Assembly (NCBI GenBank): GCA_964389305.1 | Contig: CAYMEK010000031.1 | Location: forward strand, 1 to 48,389 | Direction of reading: 5' to 3' | Length of the DNA: 48,389 nt | Source of the DNA: CAYMEK01 sp964389305 | GTDB lineage: Bacteria; Spirochaetota; Spirochaetia; SZUA-6; DRHE01 | Part shown: positions 26,670-35,695 of the stretch, piece by piece | Layout of the letters: every line of letters starts with the position of its first letter | Numbering within the stretch: position 1 is the first letter of the stretch | The notes under the pieces: generated by a model | What the model was told of the DNA's origin: nothing | Seen by the model: the letters and a program-made list of their open reading frames with translations, nothing else | Databases searched by the model: none | Program-made: the position numbers and the translations under genes

Positions 26670-27749
26670 TCAGGTTCTGGCGGTCCGCAGCGCCGCGGCT
26701 CCGACCGCCGTGAACAAGGCGAAAGCCAACCCGGCCCCGGCCAGCGGCGGTATCAATCCGTTTTTAGCCAAAATCACCGAAACCATTTGCACCACGTAGT
26801 ATACGACGCTGACGACCAGGGCCGTGAGAAGGTTCATCAGTAGTACATTACGCTTGAAGCGGCCGCCGACCCCGGCGGCGATCAACACCACGATGAACGG
26901 GCTCAAGGAGAAGAAAAACTTCTTGTAATATTCGGTTAACGCGCCCCGGTAGGGCAACCCCGCCCGCTTGAGCCTGGCAATCCACTGCCTGGCCTCCGCG
27001 CTCTTCATTTCCTCCACGTTCCGGGTAGTTTTGCGGAAGGTCGCTGGATTTTCTACCAGCGTGGTGGCATCATAGTAAGGACGACGCTCCAGAATCACTT
27101 TATCCCTATTGTCGCTCCAACGATAGATTCTGCTGTTGTGCAGCTCCCAGTTGCTGCCGTTCCACTCGCCCCAGTCCGCATCGATCCGGGTCTCGAATTC
27201 ACCGTTTCCGGCTCTCTCCACGATTATCACGTCGGTAATTGTCTGCTTCTTGTCATTGTAGTAGTCGACCTGGTAGATGGTGCCCTCCCCTTCGCTGATC
27301 ACTGTTACATTGGTGTTGCTGAAGCTGACTTCCTGTTTCACGGCAATCCGATACAGCTCGTTTTTCCTCCTGAAGCTGTCGATGACGAAGTGTTCTTCGA
27401 AGAAAAAGGCGCCTACACTGAGCACTATGCCGATTACCAGAAAGGGCAACACAAGCTGGTAAAGGCTGATGCCGGAGCCGAGAATCGCAATCAGCTCGTT
27501 ATTCTTGTACAGCACCCCCAGCGTAAAGGCGGCTGAAAACAGCAGGGCCGGGGGAACGGCGTAGGAAATGCATTTCGGCAGATAATACAAGGCTACTGTC
27601 AGGATCTCCAGCGGACTGGTTTCGTGAGCCAGATAACGCCACAGGTTCGTAAACAGGTCGAGTAGCTCGATCACCAGTACAAAGAAAAGAATCGAGATAA
27701 GAAAGATGGCCAAAAGGGTGCCGAGGAGCATCCGGTGCAGGATAGTCAC
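26670..27749 (-). CDS. lptG: LPS export permease, LptG-like (YjgP/YjgQ family)
   Basis: 359 residues from GTG 27749, which overlaps the stop of the preceding permease by GTGA; the frame is open upstream but only inside that gene. There are three helices at the N-terminus (LLGTLLAIFLISILFFVLVIELLD and two more by residue 125), a beta-jellyroll periplasmic domain (about 135-260, NTNVTVISEGEGTIYQVDYY) and three helices at the C-terminus (about 275-355). LptF and LptG form the membrane part of the LptB2FG transporter that lifts LPS toward the outer membrane. Which of the pair is F or G is assigned by order and size only. Confidence 0.9.
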   Translation of the reverse strand: MTILHRMLLGTLLAIFLISILFFVLVIELLDLFTNLWRYLAHETSPLEILTVALYYLPKCISYAVPPALLFSAAFTLGVLYKNNELIAILGSGISLYQLVLPFLVIGIVLSVGAFFFEEHFVIDSFRRKNELYRIAVKQEVSFSNTNVTVISEGEGTIYQVDYYNDKKQTITDVIIVERAGNGEFETRIDADWGEWNGSNWELHNSRIYRWSDNRDKVILERRPYYDATTLVENPATFRKTTRNVEEMKSAEARQWIARLKRAGLPYRGALTEYYKKFFFSLSPFIVVLIAAGVGGRFKRNVLLMNLLTALVVSVVYYVVQMVSVILAKNGLIPPLAGAGLAFALFTAVGAAALRTART

Positions 27750-29047
27750 CGTTTGGCCCTCACTACCAGAAAAGCGATCGCCGCCAGGAATACTACCAGG
27801 TTCGGCAACCACATGGCGAACACGGGAGGAAGCTCTAGTCTGATTCCTAGAGTATGACCAATGAACAGCAGCCACCAATACAGAGAAGCCATGAGCAGCC
27901 CGATCCCGAAACCTACGGCCCTGCCGCTCTTGCGGGCCAGCAGGCCTACGGGAAAGGCGAACAGCACGAAAAGGACGCAGGAGAAAGGGATCGAGAACTT
28001 CTTTTGGAACTCCAGACGGTAGAGCTGGAGATTGCGGTCCACTATCTTCCGATCGCGATTCTTGAGGTACGAACCGTACAGATCAGCGAGCATCTGCTGC
28101 CGCTCGCTGAAAAATTCCGGCGGAAGCGAGGCGGCTGCACTGGCCATATCTTTCAGATAGCGGATCTCCATGGCCAGATCGAACAGCAGCTGCTCGGTCT
28201 TTATCTGATGCTGTCGAAGCTCGTTGCTAAAGCTTGCCTCCATTTCCCGGATCTGCTTCCAAACATCGATAGAGCTCATCTCCCGTGGACCCGGGTTTAT
28301 AAAGCTGTCGCTGAAATCTTTGAGAAGTATGTTATAGATCATCGACTTGGAAACTGTGTACTCGTAGCGATCCTCCTCCGGATCATCCGGTACTTGGGTG
28401 AATACATCTTCCAGGCGTATGGAGATTACGCCTTTCTGGTTGCGGCCCTCCTCGAGGGTCCCGTAGCGAGCGGTGATGACCCTTTTCCGACCGTCTTCGT
28501 TCTTATCGATGATGGTGATGTTCTCGATGCGATTTCCGCGTATTCCTCCGGTTACGATCACGGTATCCTGGTAGCGTTTTACGGCGTAGGGTTCCAGCTC
28601 GATACTGGGATTGGTGTACAGTATTTTCCTGTACATGCTTCCCAAACGGATGTTACCCAGCGGCAGGAAATAATCGTTGGTGACGAAAGAGATCAGGAAC
28701 AGGAGTGTGCCTGCAAAGAGTAGCGGCAGCAGGACTCGATTCAAGGGGATTCCTGAAGCTCGTAAAGCGAGGATCTCGTTGTCGGAGGAAAATCGTCCCA
28801 TTGCCATCAGGGAGCCTACAAGAGCTCCGAATGGAAAGGAAAGGGCGAGGATCGAAGGCAGGGAGTAAATAATAAAAAGGATAACGTCCCAGAATGGGAC
28901 TTTCCTCGAAAAAATCTCTTCTGCCAGGACCAGAAGCTGGTTTATAAAAAAAATAAAAAAGAAGAATAAAAAAGCGACCGCGAAGGAGAGCAGGAACTCG
29001 GAGAGGATATACAGGTCTATTCTTCTAACACCTGGAAGTCGCACCAT
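27746..29047 (-). CDS. lptF: LPS export permease, LptF-like (YjgP/YjgQ family)
   Basis: 433 residues: N-terminal helices (YILSEFLLSFAVAFLFFFFI; SLPSILALSFPFGALVGSL; the loop DNEILALRASGIP is the conserved coupling segment), a beta-rich periplasmic domain enlarged by a helical insert at about 245-335 (LRQHQIKTEQLLFDLAM), and three C-terminal helices. The roughly 70-residue excess over the usual 360 lies in that insert. Start ATG 29047 is nine bases after the propeller gene. Some spirochaetes lacking LPS keep these proteins, so the cargo is not certain. Confidence 0.92.
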   Translation of the reverse strand: MVRLPGVRRIDLYILSEFLLSFAVAFLFFFFIFFINQLLVLAEEIFSRKVPFWDVILFIIYSLPSILALSFPFGALVGSLMAMGRFSSDNEILALRASGIPLNRVLLPLLFAGTLLFLISFVTNDYFLPLGNIRLGSMYRKILYTNPSIELEPYAVKRYQDTVIVTGGIRGNRIENITIIDKNEDGRKRVITARYGTLEEGRNQKGVISIRLEDVFTQVPDDPEEDRYEYTVSKSMIYNILLKDFSDSFINPGPREMSSIDVWKQIREMEASFSNELRQHQIKTEQLLFDLAMEIRYLKDMASAAASLPPEFFSERQQMLADLYGSYLKNRDRKIVDRNLQLYRLEFQKKFSIPFSCVLFVLFAFPVGLLARKSGRAVGFGIGLLMASLYWWLLFIGHTLGIRLELPPVFAMWLPNLVVFLAAIAFLVVRAKR

Positions 29048-29056
29048 GCTGTGAGA

Positions 29057-30688
29057 TTATTCTATTTCCCCGGCATCCTCAAGAACCACCGATTCGTCCA
29101 GGATGGAAACTCCTGAGCCCAGGGTGGCGAAGAAGACCCGCGGAGCCCTGCAGGCTGCAGCGCTTATATCCAGGGCGGAAAGACCTTCACGCAGCCCTAT
29201 TCGCTCCCAGGATCCGGAACCGGCTTTTTTGTGGCTGACGCCGCCTCCAAAAGTCCCGAAATACAGGCCCGCTTCCGTTCGGATACCGCAGAGCACCCAG
29301 TCGTCTCCCAGCTCCCCCGTCGCCTTGCTGTAGCGCACAAGGCTATTGCTTCTCCTGTCCCAGCGATACAATCCCTGTCCGTAGGTACCAATCCACAGGA
29401 TGTCTTCGCCCTCGGCGAGGAGCATGATCACATTGCGGGCATCGAGGTCGGGATTGACCCCGTCGAAGCTCTGCAGTCTGCCGGTCCTGAGATCCAGGAT
29501 TACCAGCCCCAGATTCATGGTGCCGATCAGAAGATAATCTCCGCTGGCCAGCAGGCAGTTTATAAGCTCACCCGGAAGCACGCCCTGCACGAACTTCACC
29601 CATCCGGAACCCTGAGAACGCCACAGCCCTCTGCCGAGAGTCCCTACGTACAGCGTTCCTCCAACCGCTTCCAGGGCTTCCACTTTCCAGGGATTGTCTC
29701 CGCCGAAAAATTTGACCTCTTGCCACTGTGAGCTGTGTTTCGAATACTGATAAAGCCCCTGATAAGTGCCTATCCAAACCTTATCTTCGCCGATCTCGAT
29801 GCTGCGTACGGTCCTGGCCGTCAGGCTCTCGCCTCCTCTCTTCAATACGGTCGAATCGGCGCTGCCGAGCGAGTACCGGCAGACGCTGCCGTCCCACGTT
29901 CCCACCCATAGATCGTCTCCGTCTGTCCCAAGAGCGGAAATGTTGTTGTCCTCCAACCCTAGCATCGGCGCCGTGAGATTGCTCCATCTAAGGCCTCGGA
30001 GCAGGCGTACGGTCAATGAGCTGTCCGAATCCGCCTCGGCCCCGGCCGCGGCTCTTCGCTTCTGAAGCAGGTAGCTTTTAGCTGCCTCCCGATCGCTGCG
30101 GATGTAGTAGGCTATTTCGGCCAGGCGCAGCCAGGTTTGGGCGGGGACCGCTGAGTCCGAACGGGCCAGGTTTACGGAATCTAGATAGTAACGGTAGGCT
30201 TGCTCGAAATCTGCGGCCTCGTAGCTCAGGGCACCAAGGCGCTCGTACACTTCGAAGAGCAGACCTGCTGCCGGCTCCTGAAGTCCGCTCCCCGGGTCGA
30301 TGATCTTCTTCAGGTAGAACAAGGCCAAGGCCGGGTCTTGACGCTCCTGAGCGATCCGGGCCTGCCAATAGAGGACCTCGGGATGCAGCGGCCGCTCCGA
30401 CTGTCTTTCCAGTTCCTGCAGCACTGCCAGGGAAGCCTCGTACCGTCGATTCTGGAAATATCTCCTGGCCTCCGCCAACCGCTCGCTGAGCAGTTGCTCC
30501 TGAGAGCTTGTTTCCTCAAGCCCCTTCCTTCCTGCCGAATCCTCGATTTCTCCGGCGGCAGCCAGTTCTCGAGCTTCGCTCCGACAGCCGGATCCTCCGT
30601 ACCAGCAGCTCAGGAGCAGGACAGCGAGAGCGGCCAAACGGGCGGCGGCTCCGCCTCTTCTTGTATCCTCAGGTGCCTGTCGAGCCAA
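29057..30688 (-). CDS. Putative lipoprotein with TPR region and seven-bladed propeller
   Basis: 543 residues from TTG 30688, inside the end of dut (20-base overlap), behind a G-rich site. The signal sequence has a twin-Arg-like basic start and lipobox candidates LLLSC (Cys28) or GGSGC (Cys34-35). TPR-like helices (about 65-215) are followed by a propeller (about 235-530) whose seven blades each carry the two-component-regulator-propeller motif: DLWVGTWDGSV, KVWIGTYQGLY, TLYVGTLGRGL, YLLIGTMNLGL, ILWIGTYGQGL, GLYFGTFGGGV, VFFATLGSGV. Seven copies make a closed propeller. It has no kinase or HTH part. It is probably an envelope scaffold or sensor; it lies upstream of lptFG. Confidence 0.85.
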   Translation of the reverse strand: MARQAPEDTRRGGAAARLAALAVLLLSCWYGGSGCRSEARELAAAGEIEDSAGRKGLEETSSQEQLLSERLAEARRYFQNRRYEASLAVLQELERQSERPLHPEVLYWQARIAQERQDPALALFYLKKIIDPGSGLQEPAAGLLFEVYERLGALSYEAADFEQAYRYYLDSVNLARSDSAVPAQTWLRLAEIAYYIRSDREAAKSYLLQKRRAAAGAEADSDSSLTVRLLRGLRWSNLTAPMLGLEDNNISALGTDGDDLWVGTWDGSVCRYSLGSADSTVLKRGGESLTARTVRSIEIGEDKVWIGTYQGLYQYSKHSSQWQEVKFFGGDNPWKVEALEAVGGTLYVGTLGRGLWRSQGSGWVKFVQGVLPGELINCLLASGDYLLIGTMNLGLVILDLRTGRLQSFDGVNPDLDARNVIMLLAEGEDILWIGTYGQGLYRWDRRSNSLVRYSKATGELGDDWVLCGIRTEAGLYFGTFGGGVSHKKAGSGSWERIGLREGLSALDISAAACRAPRVFFATLGSGVSILDESVVLEDAGEIE

Positions 30689-31115
30689 ATCCCCCCTCTC
30701 CCCTCTTTGTGGCGGCGATATCCACGCTTTCCCGGAAGCCGGCGCGCACTACGGGGGTGAACACTATCTGCGCGATACGATCCCCACGTTTGACATGAAA
30801 ATCCCGGCTGCCGAGATTGACCAGAATGACGCGGACCTCCCCGCGATAGTCGCAGTCGACGGTACCCGGAGTGTTCAGCAGGGTGATTCCCTCTCTGAGC
30901 GCCAGTCCCGAGCGGGGACGTAGCTGCGCTTCGTAGCCCGCCGGTATCTGGAAGCGCAGTCCCGTGGATATACTTTTTCGTTCACCCGGGCGGATCACCA
31001 CCTCCTCGCCTACTGGAATGTCGGCCGGCAGATCGGCGCCTGAGGAACCCTCCGATTGATAGACGGGCATAAGATCGTCCGAGGTGCGCTGGTAGGGCAC
31101 GATGATGGATTTCAT
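30669..31115 (-). CDS. dut: dUTP pyrophosphatase
   Basis: 148 residues, the trimeric dUTPase size. It hydrolyses dUTP to dUMP and PPi, keeping uracil out of DNA and feeding dTMP synthesis. Motifs in order: SSGADLPADI (1), RPRSGLALREGI (2), NTPGTVDCDYRGEV (3, catalytic Asp), KRGDRIAQIVF (4) and KRGEGGFGSTG (5, flexible arm). Its ATG overlaps the stop of the M16 peptidase by TGATG. It also overlaps the following lipoprotein gene, so three genes are coupled here. Confidence 0.97.
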   Translation of the reverse strand: MKSIIVPYQRTSDDLMPVYQSEGSSGADLPADIPVGEEVVIRPGERKSISTGLRFQIPAGYEAQLRPRSGLALREGITLLNTPGTVDCDYRGEVRVILVNLGSRDFHVKRGDRIAQIVFTPVVRAGFRESVDIAATKRGEGGFGSTGT

Positions 31116-32374
31116 CAGAAGGTAAAAGCGCGGCGGCGCAGGGGCTTCAATTTCCTGCTTCCGTAGGCCAGGAGATTGAACTCCTGCGGGACAATCCGCC
31201 TGTCGATGATCGAAAGAATATCCTGCCGGCTGACCTCTGATAGAAGCTTCAACGACGTTTCGTACTCGATTGCCCGCCGGGTCAGGTGAACCTGGCGAAA
31301 CAGGCGCTTCATCCGGTTCTCCATGTCCTCTCTGGCCAGGATCATATTACCCCTGAGTTGGCTCTTGGCGTCCTCGATCTCCCCGTCGGCCGGAGGATCG
31401 CTGTGCAGCCGTCCCAGCTCTTCATTGATGGCCTCCAGCAACGGCGGCACCAGGGAGGGAATGGTGTTGGCGTAGATCGTCCAAAGGGCCACGTCGGTGA
31501 AATAGGTGCGAAAGGAGGACACCGAGTAGCATAAGCCTCTGTCCTCCCGTAAACGCTGAAAGAGCCGGGAGCTCATCGATTCGCCGAACAGGGTGTTGAA
31601 AACCAGATCGCGGTAGTAATCCCCTATGTCCTGCGATGAAGGATAGCTGACTCCCGTGAACAGGTGGACCTGTTCGAACTTGTCCTGCATGGTTTTCCAG
31701 CTCGCCTGGGAAACAGGGCGCTGTCGAGCCACGGAAGCGCCGTCCGTGCCGGTTGCCGGGAAGACCCTCTCCAAAAGGGCCATCATCCGGTCGGGGTCGA
31801 GCTTGCCGCTGGCGGTCACGACAGTGTTTTTCGGTATGTAGCGGCCTTTGTAAAACCGCAGCAGCTTCTCTCTGTCTATTCCTTCTACCTGATAACTCTC
31901 TCCGGTAATCTTACGGGAAAGGGCGTGAGCGTTCCACAAGCGTTCGAGGTAGATCTGTTGGCCTTTTTCCTCCGGGTTGTCCTCGATGGCCTGTATCTCG
32001 TTGAGAACCACGGTCTTCTCTTTGGCGAGCTCGTCTTCGGAAAGCAGGGAATCCAGGTACATATCCGCCAGCACGTCGAGGGCCAGCTCGACTTCCTCAC
32101 CCGGGAGGGTGCAGTAGAAGCAGGTCACCTCCTTCTCCGTGAAGGCATTCAGGTACCCCCCTACCCGTTCGATAGATTGGGCGATCTGGTAGGCGTTGCG
32201 CCTACCCGTGCCTTTGAACAACATATGTTCGAGGAGATGAGTGAATCCAGCCTCCAAATCCCCCTCGTCCCGGGAGCCGGAAGGCTGCCAAAGCCCTATA
32301 GAAACGACCTCTGTGTTCTCGACGGTTTCCAAGATTACCCGGACGCCGCTGTCCAGCTCGGTTGACTGGATCAA
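31115..32374 (-). CDS. M16-family zinc peptidase
   Basis: 419 residues. The inverted zinc motif HLLEH (about 48-52, in FTHLLEHMLFKGT) and the downstream metal Glu about 76 residues later (VVLNEIQAIEDNPEE) are present, so the enzyme should be active, together with the substrate-binding RxxxY-type region near LREDRGLCYSVSSFR. Family members cleave peptides inside a closed chamber, as a single-domain dimer at this size. The start TTG 32374 follows GGAG and lies two bases after the pnp stop; pnp followed by an M16 peptidase and then dut is a common bacterial order. No signal peptide. Confidence 0.94.
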   Translation of the reverse strand: MIQSTELDSGVRVILETVENTEVVSIGLWQPSGSRDEGDLEAGFTHLLEHMLFKGTGRRNAYQIAQSIERVGGYLNAFTEKEVTCFYCTLPGEEVELALDVLADMYLDSLLSEDELAKEKTVVLNEIQAIEDNPEEKGQQIYLERLWNAHALSRKITGESYQVEGIDREKLLRFYKGRYIPKNTVVTASGKLDPDRMMALLERVFPATGTDGASVARQRPVSQASWKTMQDKFEQVHLFTGVSYPSSQDIGDYYRDLVFNTLFGESMSSRLFQRLREDRGLCYSVSSFRTYFTDVALWTIYANTIPSLVPPLLEAINEELGRLHSDPPADGEIEDAKSQLRGNMILAREDMENRMKRLFRQVHLTRRAIEYETSLKLLSEVSRQDILSIIDRRIVPQEFNLLAYGSRKLKPLRRRAFTF

Positions 32375-32376
32375 TC

Positions 32377-34587
32377 CTATCTCCGCCGCTGTCGTCCCTC
32401 TTGACGATCGGATTTGTCCGGTCTCTCCTGTCCTCTGGGCCTGCCGAACCCTCCCCCTTCTCTCGGTCGGGATCCCGGATGAGGCCTAGAGCGAGATTGG
32501 GATTTCTCCTCCGGATTATCGATCATGCTCAAATTCATACGTCCCATGCGATCTATCTCGAAGAGCTTGACCCGGACTTCCTGGCCTTCTTGCAGCACGT
32601 CCTGTACGCTGCGGACCCGCTCATGAGAGAGCCGGGAGATATGAACCAGGCCTTCCTTACCGGGTAGGAATTCGACAAAGGCACCGAAATCCATGATCCG
32701 CCGTACCGTTCCCTGATACCATTTGCCGACCTCGGGCTCTTCCACCAGGGCGCTGATGGCTGCCTCGGCTTCCTCGGCTTTTAGCTTGTCGCGGGAATAG
32801 ATCGTGACTGTACCGTCGTTTTCTACGTTGATTGTAGCTCCGGTTCTCTCGGTAATACCTTTGATCGTCTTGCCCGCCGGTCCGATCACCGCCCCGATCT
32901 TATCGGGATCGATCTTCAGGTTGATGATCTTTGGCGCGAACTCGGAGATCGAACCCCGTGGTTCCTTGATCGTCCGGCCCATGATCTCGAGGATGTGCAG
33001 TCTTCCCTCCCTGGCCTGTTCCAGGGCCTGAGACAGCACTTGCGAATCCACGCCGGCGATCTTTATGTCCATCTGAAAACCGGTGATGCCATCCGCGGTG
33101 CCGGCAACCTTGAAATCCATGTCGCCCAGATGGTCTTCCTCGCCCAGTATATCGCTTAAAACAACGTGTCGATCCTCCTCCTTGACCAGCCCCATGGCGA
33201 TTCCGGCTACGGACTTGGAGATGGGCACGCCGGCGTTGAGCAGGGAAAGGGTGCTGCCGCAGACCGTAGCCATCGAGGACGAGCCGTTGGACTCCAGTAT
33301 CTCCGAAACGATCCTGATCGTGTAGGGAAATTTATCCTTTCCGGGAATTACGGCCAGCAGCGAACGCTCGGCCAGATGCCCGTGACCGATTTCGCGCCGG
33401 CTCGGTGCCAGTCTCCCCGTCTCTCCCACCGAGAAAGGTGGAAAGTTGTAGTGGAGCATGAAGGCTTTGCTCGAATCCCCTTCGATGTCATCGAGATGTT
33501 GCTCGTCGAATACGGTTCCCAGCGTGGTGACCGCCAGGGCCTGGGTCTCTCCCCGGGTAAAGAGGGCCGAACCATGGGTGCGGGACAGCAGATCGATCTC
33601 GCAGCTTATGGGCCGGATATCCTTGGGCCCCCGTCCGTCGGTGCGGATCTTCCTCTTGACTGTGGAATCCCGTACGGTCCTGTACTCCAGACTGTCGATC
33701 AACTCGGTCAACAGCCCGAGCCGCTCTTCAGGCACCTGCTGCGAGTATCTCTCCCTGGCCTCTATATGAATGTCCTTGATGGCCTGACTCCGGTTCATCT
33801 TTCCGGCCACGAAGCAGGCCTGTTCCATGCGGGGCCGGGCCCAGCTCAGGATCTCCTGCTGAAGGGATTCCTCCAGCGCCTCTTCGGCACCGGAAAGCTC
33901 GATTTTCGGCACTGCCACTGTTTCCGCCAGCTCCATCTGGATCCGACACATCTCTTTTATGGTTCGATGGGCCTCCTCGATGGCCTCCACCATGACCTGC
34001 TCACTCACCTCTTTGGCCGAGCCTTCGACCATGGTAATCCCGTCACGTGTTCCAGCTACCACGATATCGAGAAGGCTGTTCTCGACTTGGTCGTAGGTGG
34101 GATTCACGATAAAAGAACCATCCAGATATCCCAATCGCACGGCGCCGATAGGTCCGCCGAAGGGGATATCCGAAACTGTTATCGCTGCCGAGGCTGCGAC
34201 CATGGCTATTACGTCGGGAGGATTGATTTGATCCGTTGAAACCACGGTGGGAACAATCTGTATCTCTCTTTTGAATTTTTTAGAGAACAAGGGACGAATG
34301 GGCCGGTCTATAAGACGGGAAACCCGGATCTCTTTATCTTTAGGCCTTCCTTCTCTCTTGATGAATCCACCGGGTATTTTCCCGGCAGCGTAATACTTTT
34401 CGTTATACTCCACCGATAGAGGAATAAAACTCAAGGACTCGAGATCCTGGTCGGAACAGCAGGCAGTGGCGATGACCGCCGAGCCCGCGTAGCGGGCAAA
34501 AACGGCGCCGTTAGCCTGTTTGGCCATTTTTCCGGCCTCCAGAATCAGATCGTCCTCTCCTATTCTTAGCTTGACTTGATGAATCAT
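32377..34587 (-). CDS. pnp: Polynucleotide phosphorylase
   Basis: 736 residues from ATG 34587 (AAGGAAG site; the nine extra upstream codons of the frame are outside the family consensus). It degrades RNA 3' to 5' by phosphorolysis, and can add tails. Two RNase PH domains (first about 10-225; second about 315-540, with GRGPKDIRPI, FTRGETQALAVTTLG and DFKVAGTADGITGFQMDIK) surround an alpha-helical linker. KH (KIGAVIGPAGKTIKGI) and S1 (YQGTVRRIMDFGAFVEFLPGKEG) domains follow, then an Arg/Ser/Gly-rich tail. It lies directly after rpsO, as in most bacteria, with no terminator between. Confidence 0.97.
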   Translation of the reverse strand: MIHQVKLRIGEDDLILEAGKMAKQANGAVFARYAGSAVIATACCSDQDLESLSFIPLSVEYNEKYYAAGKIPGGFIKREGRPKDKEIRVSRLIDRPIRPLFSKKFKREIQIVPTVVSTDQINPPDVIAMVAASAAITVSDIPFGGPIGAVRLGYLDGSFIVNPTYDQVENSLLDIVVAGTRDGITMVEGSAKEVSEQVMVEAIEEAHRTIKEMCRIQMELAETVAVPKIELSGAEEALEESLQQEILSWARPRMEQACFVAGKMNRSQAIKDIHIEARERYSQQVPEERLGLLTELIDSLEYRTVRDSTVKRKIRTDGRGPKDIRPISCEIDLLSRTHGSALFTRGETQALAVTTLGTVFDEQHLDDIEGDSSKAFMLHYNFPPFSVGETGRLAPSRREIGHGHLAERSLLAVIPGKDKFPYTIRIVSEILESNGSSSMATVCGSTLSLLNAGVPISKSVAGIAMGLVKEEDRHVVLSDILGEEDHLGDMDFKVAGTADGITGFQMDIKIAGVDSQVLSQALEQAREGRLHILEIMGRTIKEPRGSISEFAPKIINLKIDPDKIGAVIGPAGKTIKGITERTGATINVENDGTVTIYSRDKLKAEEAEAAISALVEEPEVGKWYQGTVRRIMDFGAFVEFLPGKEGLVHISRLSHERVRSVQDVLQEGQEVRVKLFEIDRMGRMNLSMIDNPEEKSQSRSRPHPGSRPREGGGFGRPRGQERPDKSDRQEGRQRRR

Positions 34588-34613
34588 GAATTCTTCCTTG
34601 TTGTTTAAGTACA

Positions 34614-34883
34614 CTATTTCCGCAGTGAGAGCTTCTCCAGGATCGATCGATATTTTTCAATATCATCGCGCTTCAGGTAATTTAGCAATTTCCGTCTCTG
34701 ACCTACCATTTTCAGCAGTCCCCTGCGGGAGTTGTGGTCTTTCGGATTTACCTTGAAGTGCTCGGTAAGATCTTCGATTCTTCTGGTCAACAAAGCGATT
34801 TGTACTTCAGTCGAACCGGTATCCTGCTCTGTCCTGCCAAACTCTTTAATCACATCCTGTTTGTTCTCTTTGGTGAACGACAT
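34614..34883 (-). CDS. rpsO: 30S ribosomal protein S15
   Basis: 89 residues including Met, exactly the family length, when started at ATG 34883 behind GAGGAGG; the frame is open nine codons further but those residues are foreign to S15. It binds 16S rRNA early in assembly. GSTEVQIALLTRRIEDLTEHF, DHNSRRGLLKMVGQRRKLL and RDDIEKYRSILEKL are the signatures. It lies between ribF and pnp, the classical order. Confidence 0.98.
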   Translation of the reverse strand: MSFTKENKQDVIKEFGRTEQDTGSTEVQIALLTRRIEDLTEHFKVNPKDHNSRRGLLKMVGQRRKLLNYLKRDDIEKYRSILEKLSLRK

Positions 34884-34906
34884 CGTCGCCTCCTCGCACC
34901 CTTTCC

Positions 34907-35686
34907 TCAATTTCGAAAGCGTATTTCGGTTTCCATATCCGGAAACGTTTTTTGCCAGCTTATCTCATCGTCCCCGATCGACAAGCGTCCGGGATAGTCC
35001 CGTCCCCCTGAGTGGAAAAAGACCTTGTAATCCCCGTTTTTAGGAAGCACCTGCTCGATCTCCGAACGTCGTATCTTCGTGATCTCACCTTCCCTGAGCA
35101 CGGCCGCATCCGTGAGATCGAGGCGGAAATCGTCTTTGAGCATTGCTCTGACCGCCCTGAAGCGTCCCTGCAGTACTGCCTCGCGGATCCTGGAGCTGCT
35201 GACGACTTCGTCTTGGTACAGCGTGGGCGGGACGACCTCAAGATCTATCTCCGATCCCGCCAGCATGGCTCTCAATTCCCCAACGCCTGTGTCCCTTCTC
35301 CGTCCCATGTGGAAATTATAGCCCACGACCAGTTTTCTTAGGTCCAGACGACTGGCCAGAAGATCCAGAAATCTTCTTCCAGTCAGTTTACTAATTTCAC
35401 TGGAAAAGTCAATCAGCACAACCAGGGCGACTCCGAGGGTCTGGAGCTTGGACATCTTCTGGGAGAAGGAAAGTATGCTGCCTGGATGCCTTCTCGAACC
35501 CAGGATTTCTGCGGGGGTGGTCTTAAAGGTACAGACCGCCGGCAGAGCGCCGCAGCCGTTTTGTACCACGGCTCGAATGAGCTCTTGGTGTCCCAAGTGC
35601 AGGCTGTCAAAAACGCCGATGGTCAGGGCAACCGCTTCAAGCGTTCCCTGCAGGCCGGCCAGTTCCGGCCAGTCTACAATCCTCAT
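34907..35686 (-). CDS. ribF: RibF-type FAD synthetase with degenerate riboflavin-kinase half
   Basis: 259 residues; bifunctional RibF is about 300-320. The N-terminal adenylyltransferase domain is intact: GVFDSLHLGHQ (His30 and His33 of the nucleotidyltransferase motif), VVGYNFHMGRRRDTG and VVSSSRIREAVLQG. The C-terminal kinase domain should carry a GxPTAN motif for ATP and metal; here it is missing. Only about 70 residues remain, still echoing the barrel (VLPKNGDYKVFF; YPGRLSIGDDE). On sequence it should make FAD from FMN but not phosphorylate riboflavin. Start ATG 35686 is nine bases after truB. FMN would then need another kinase or uptake. Confidence 0.85.
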   Translation of the reverse strand: MRIVDWPELAGLQGTLEAVALTIGVFDSLHLGHQELIRAVVQNGCGALPAVCTFKTTPAEILGSRRHPGSILSFSQKMSKLQTLGVALVVLIDFSSEISKLTGRRFLDLLASRLDLRKLVVGYNFHMGRRRDTGVGELRAMLAGSEIDLEVVPPTLYQDEVVSSSRIREAVLQGRFRAVRAMLKDDFRLDLTDAAVLREGEITKIRRSEIEQVLPKNGDYKVFFHSGGRDYPGRLSIGDDEISWQKTFPDMETEIRFRN

Positions 35687-35695
35687 GACAGCTTC

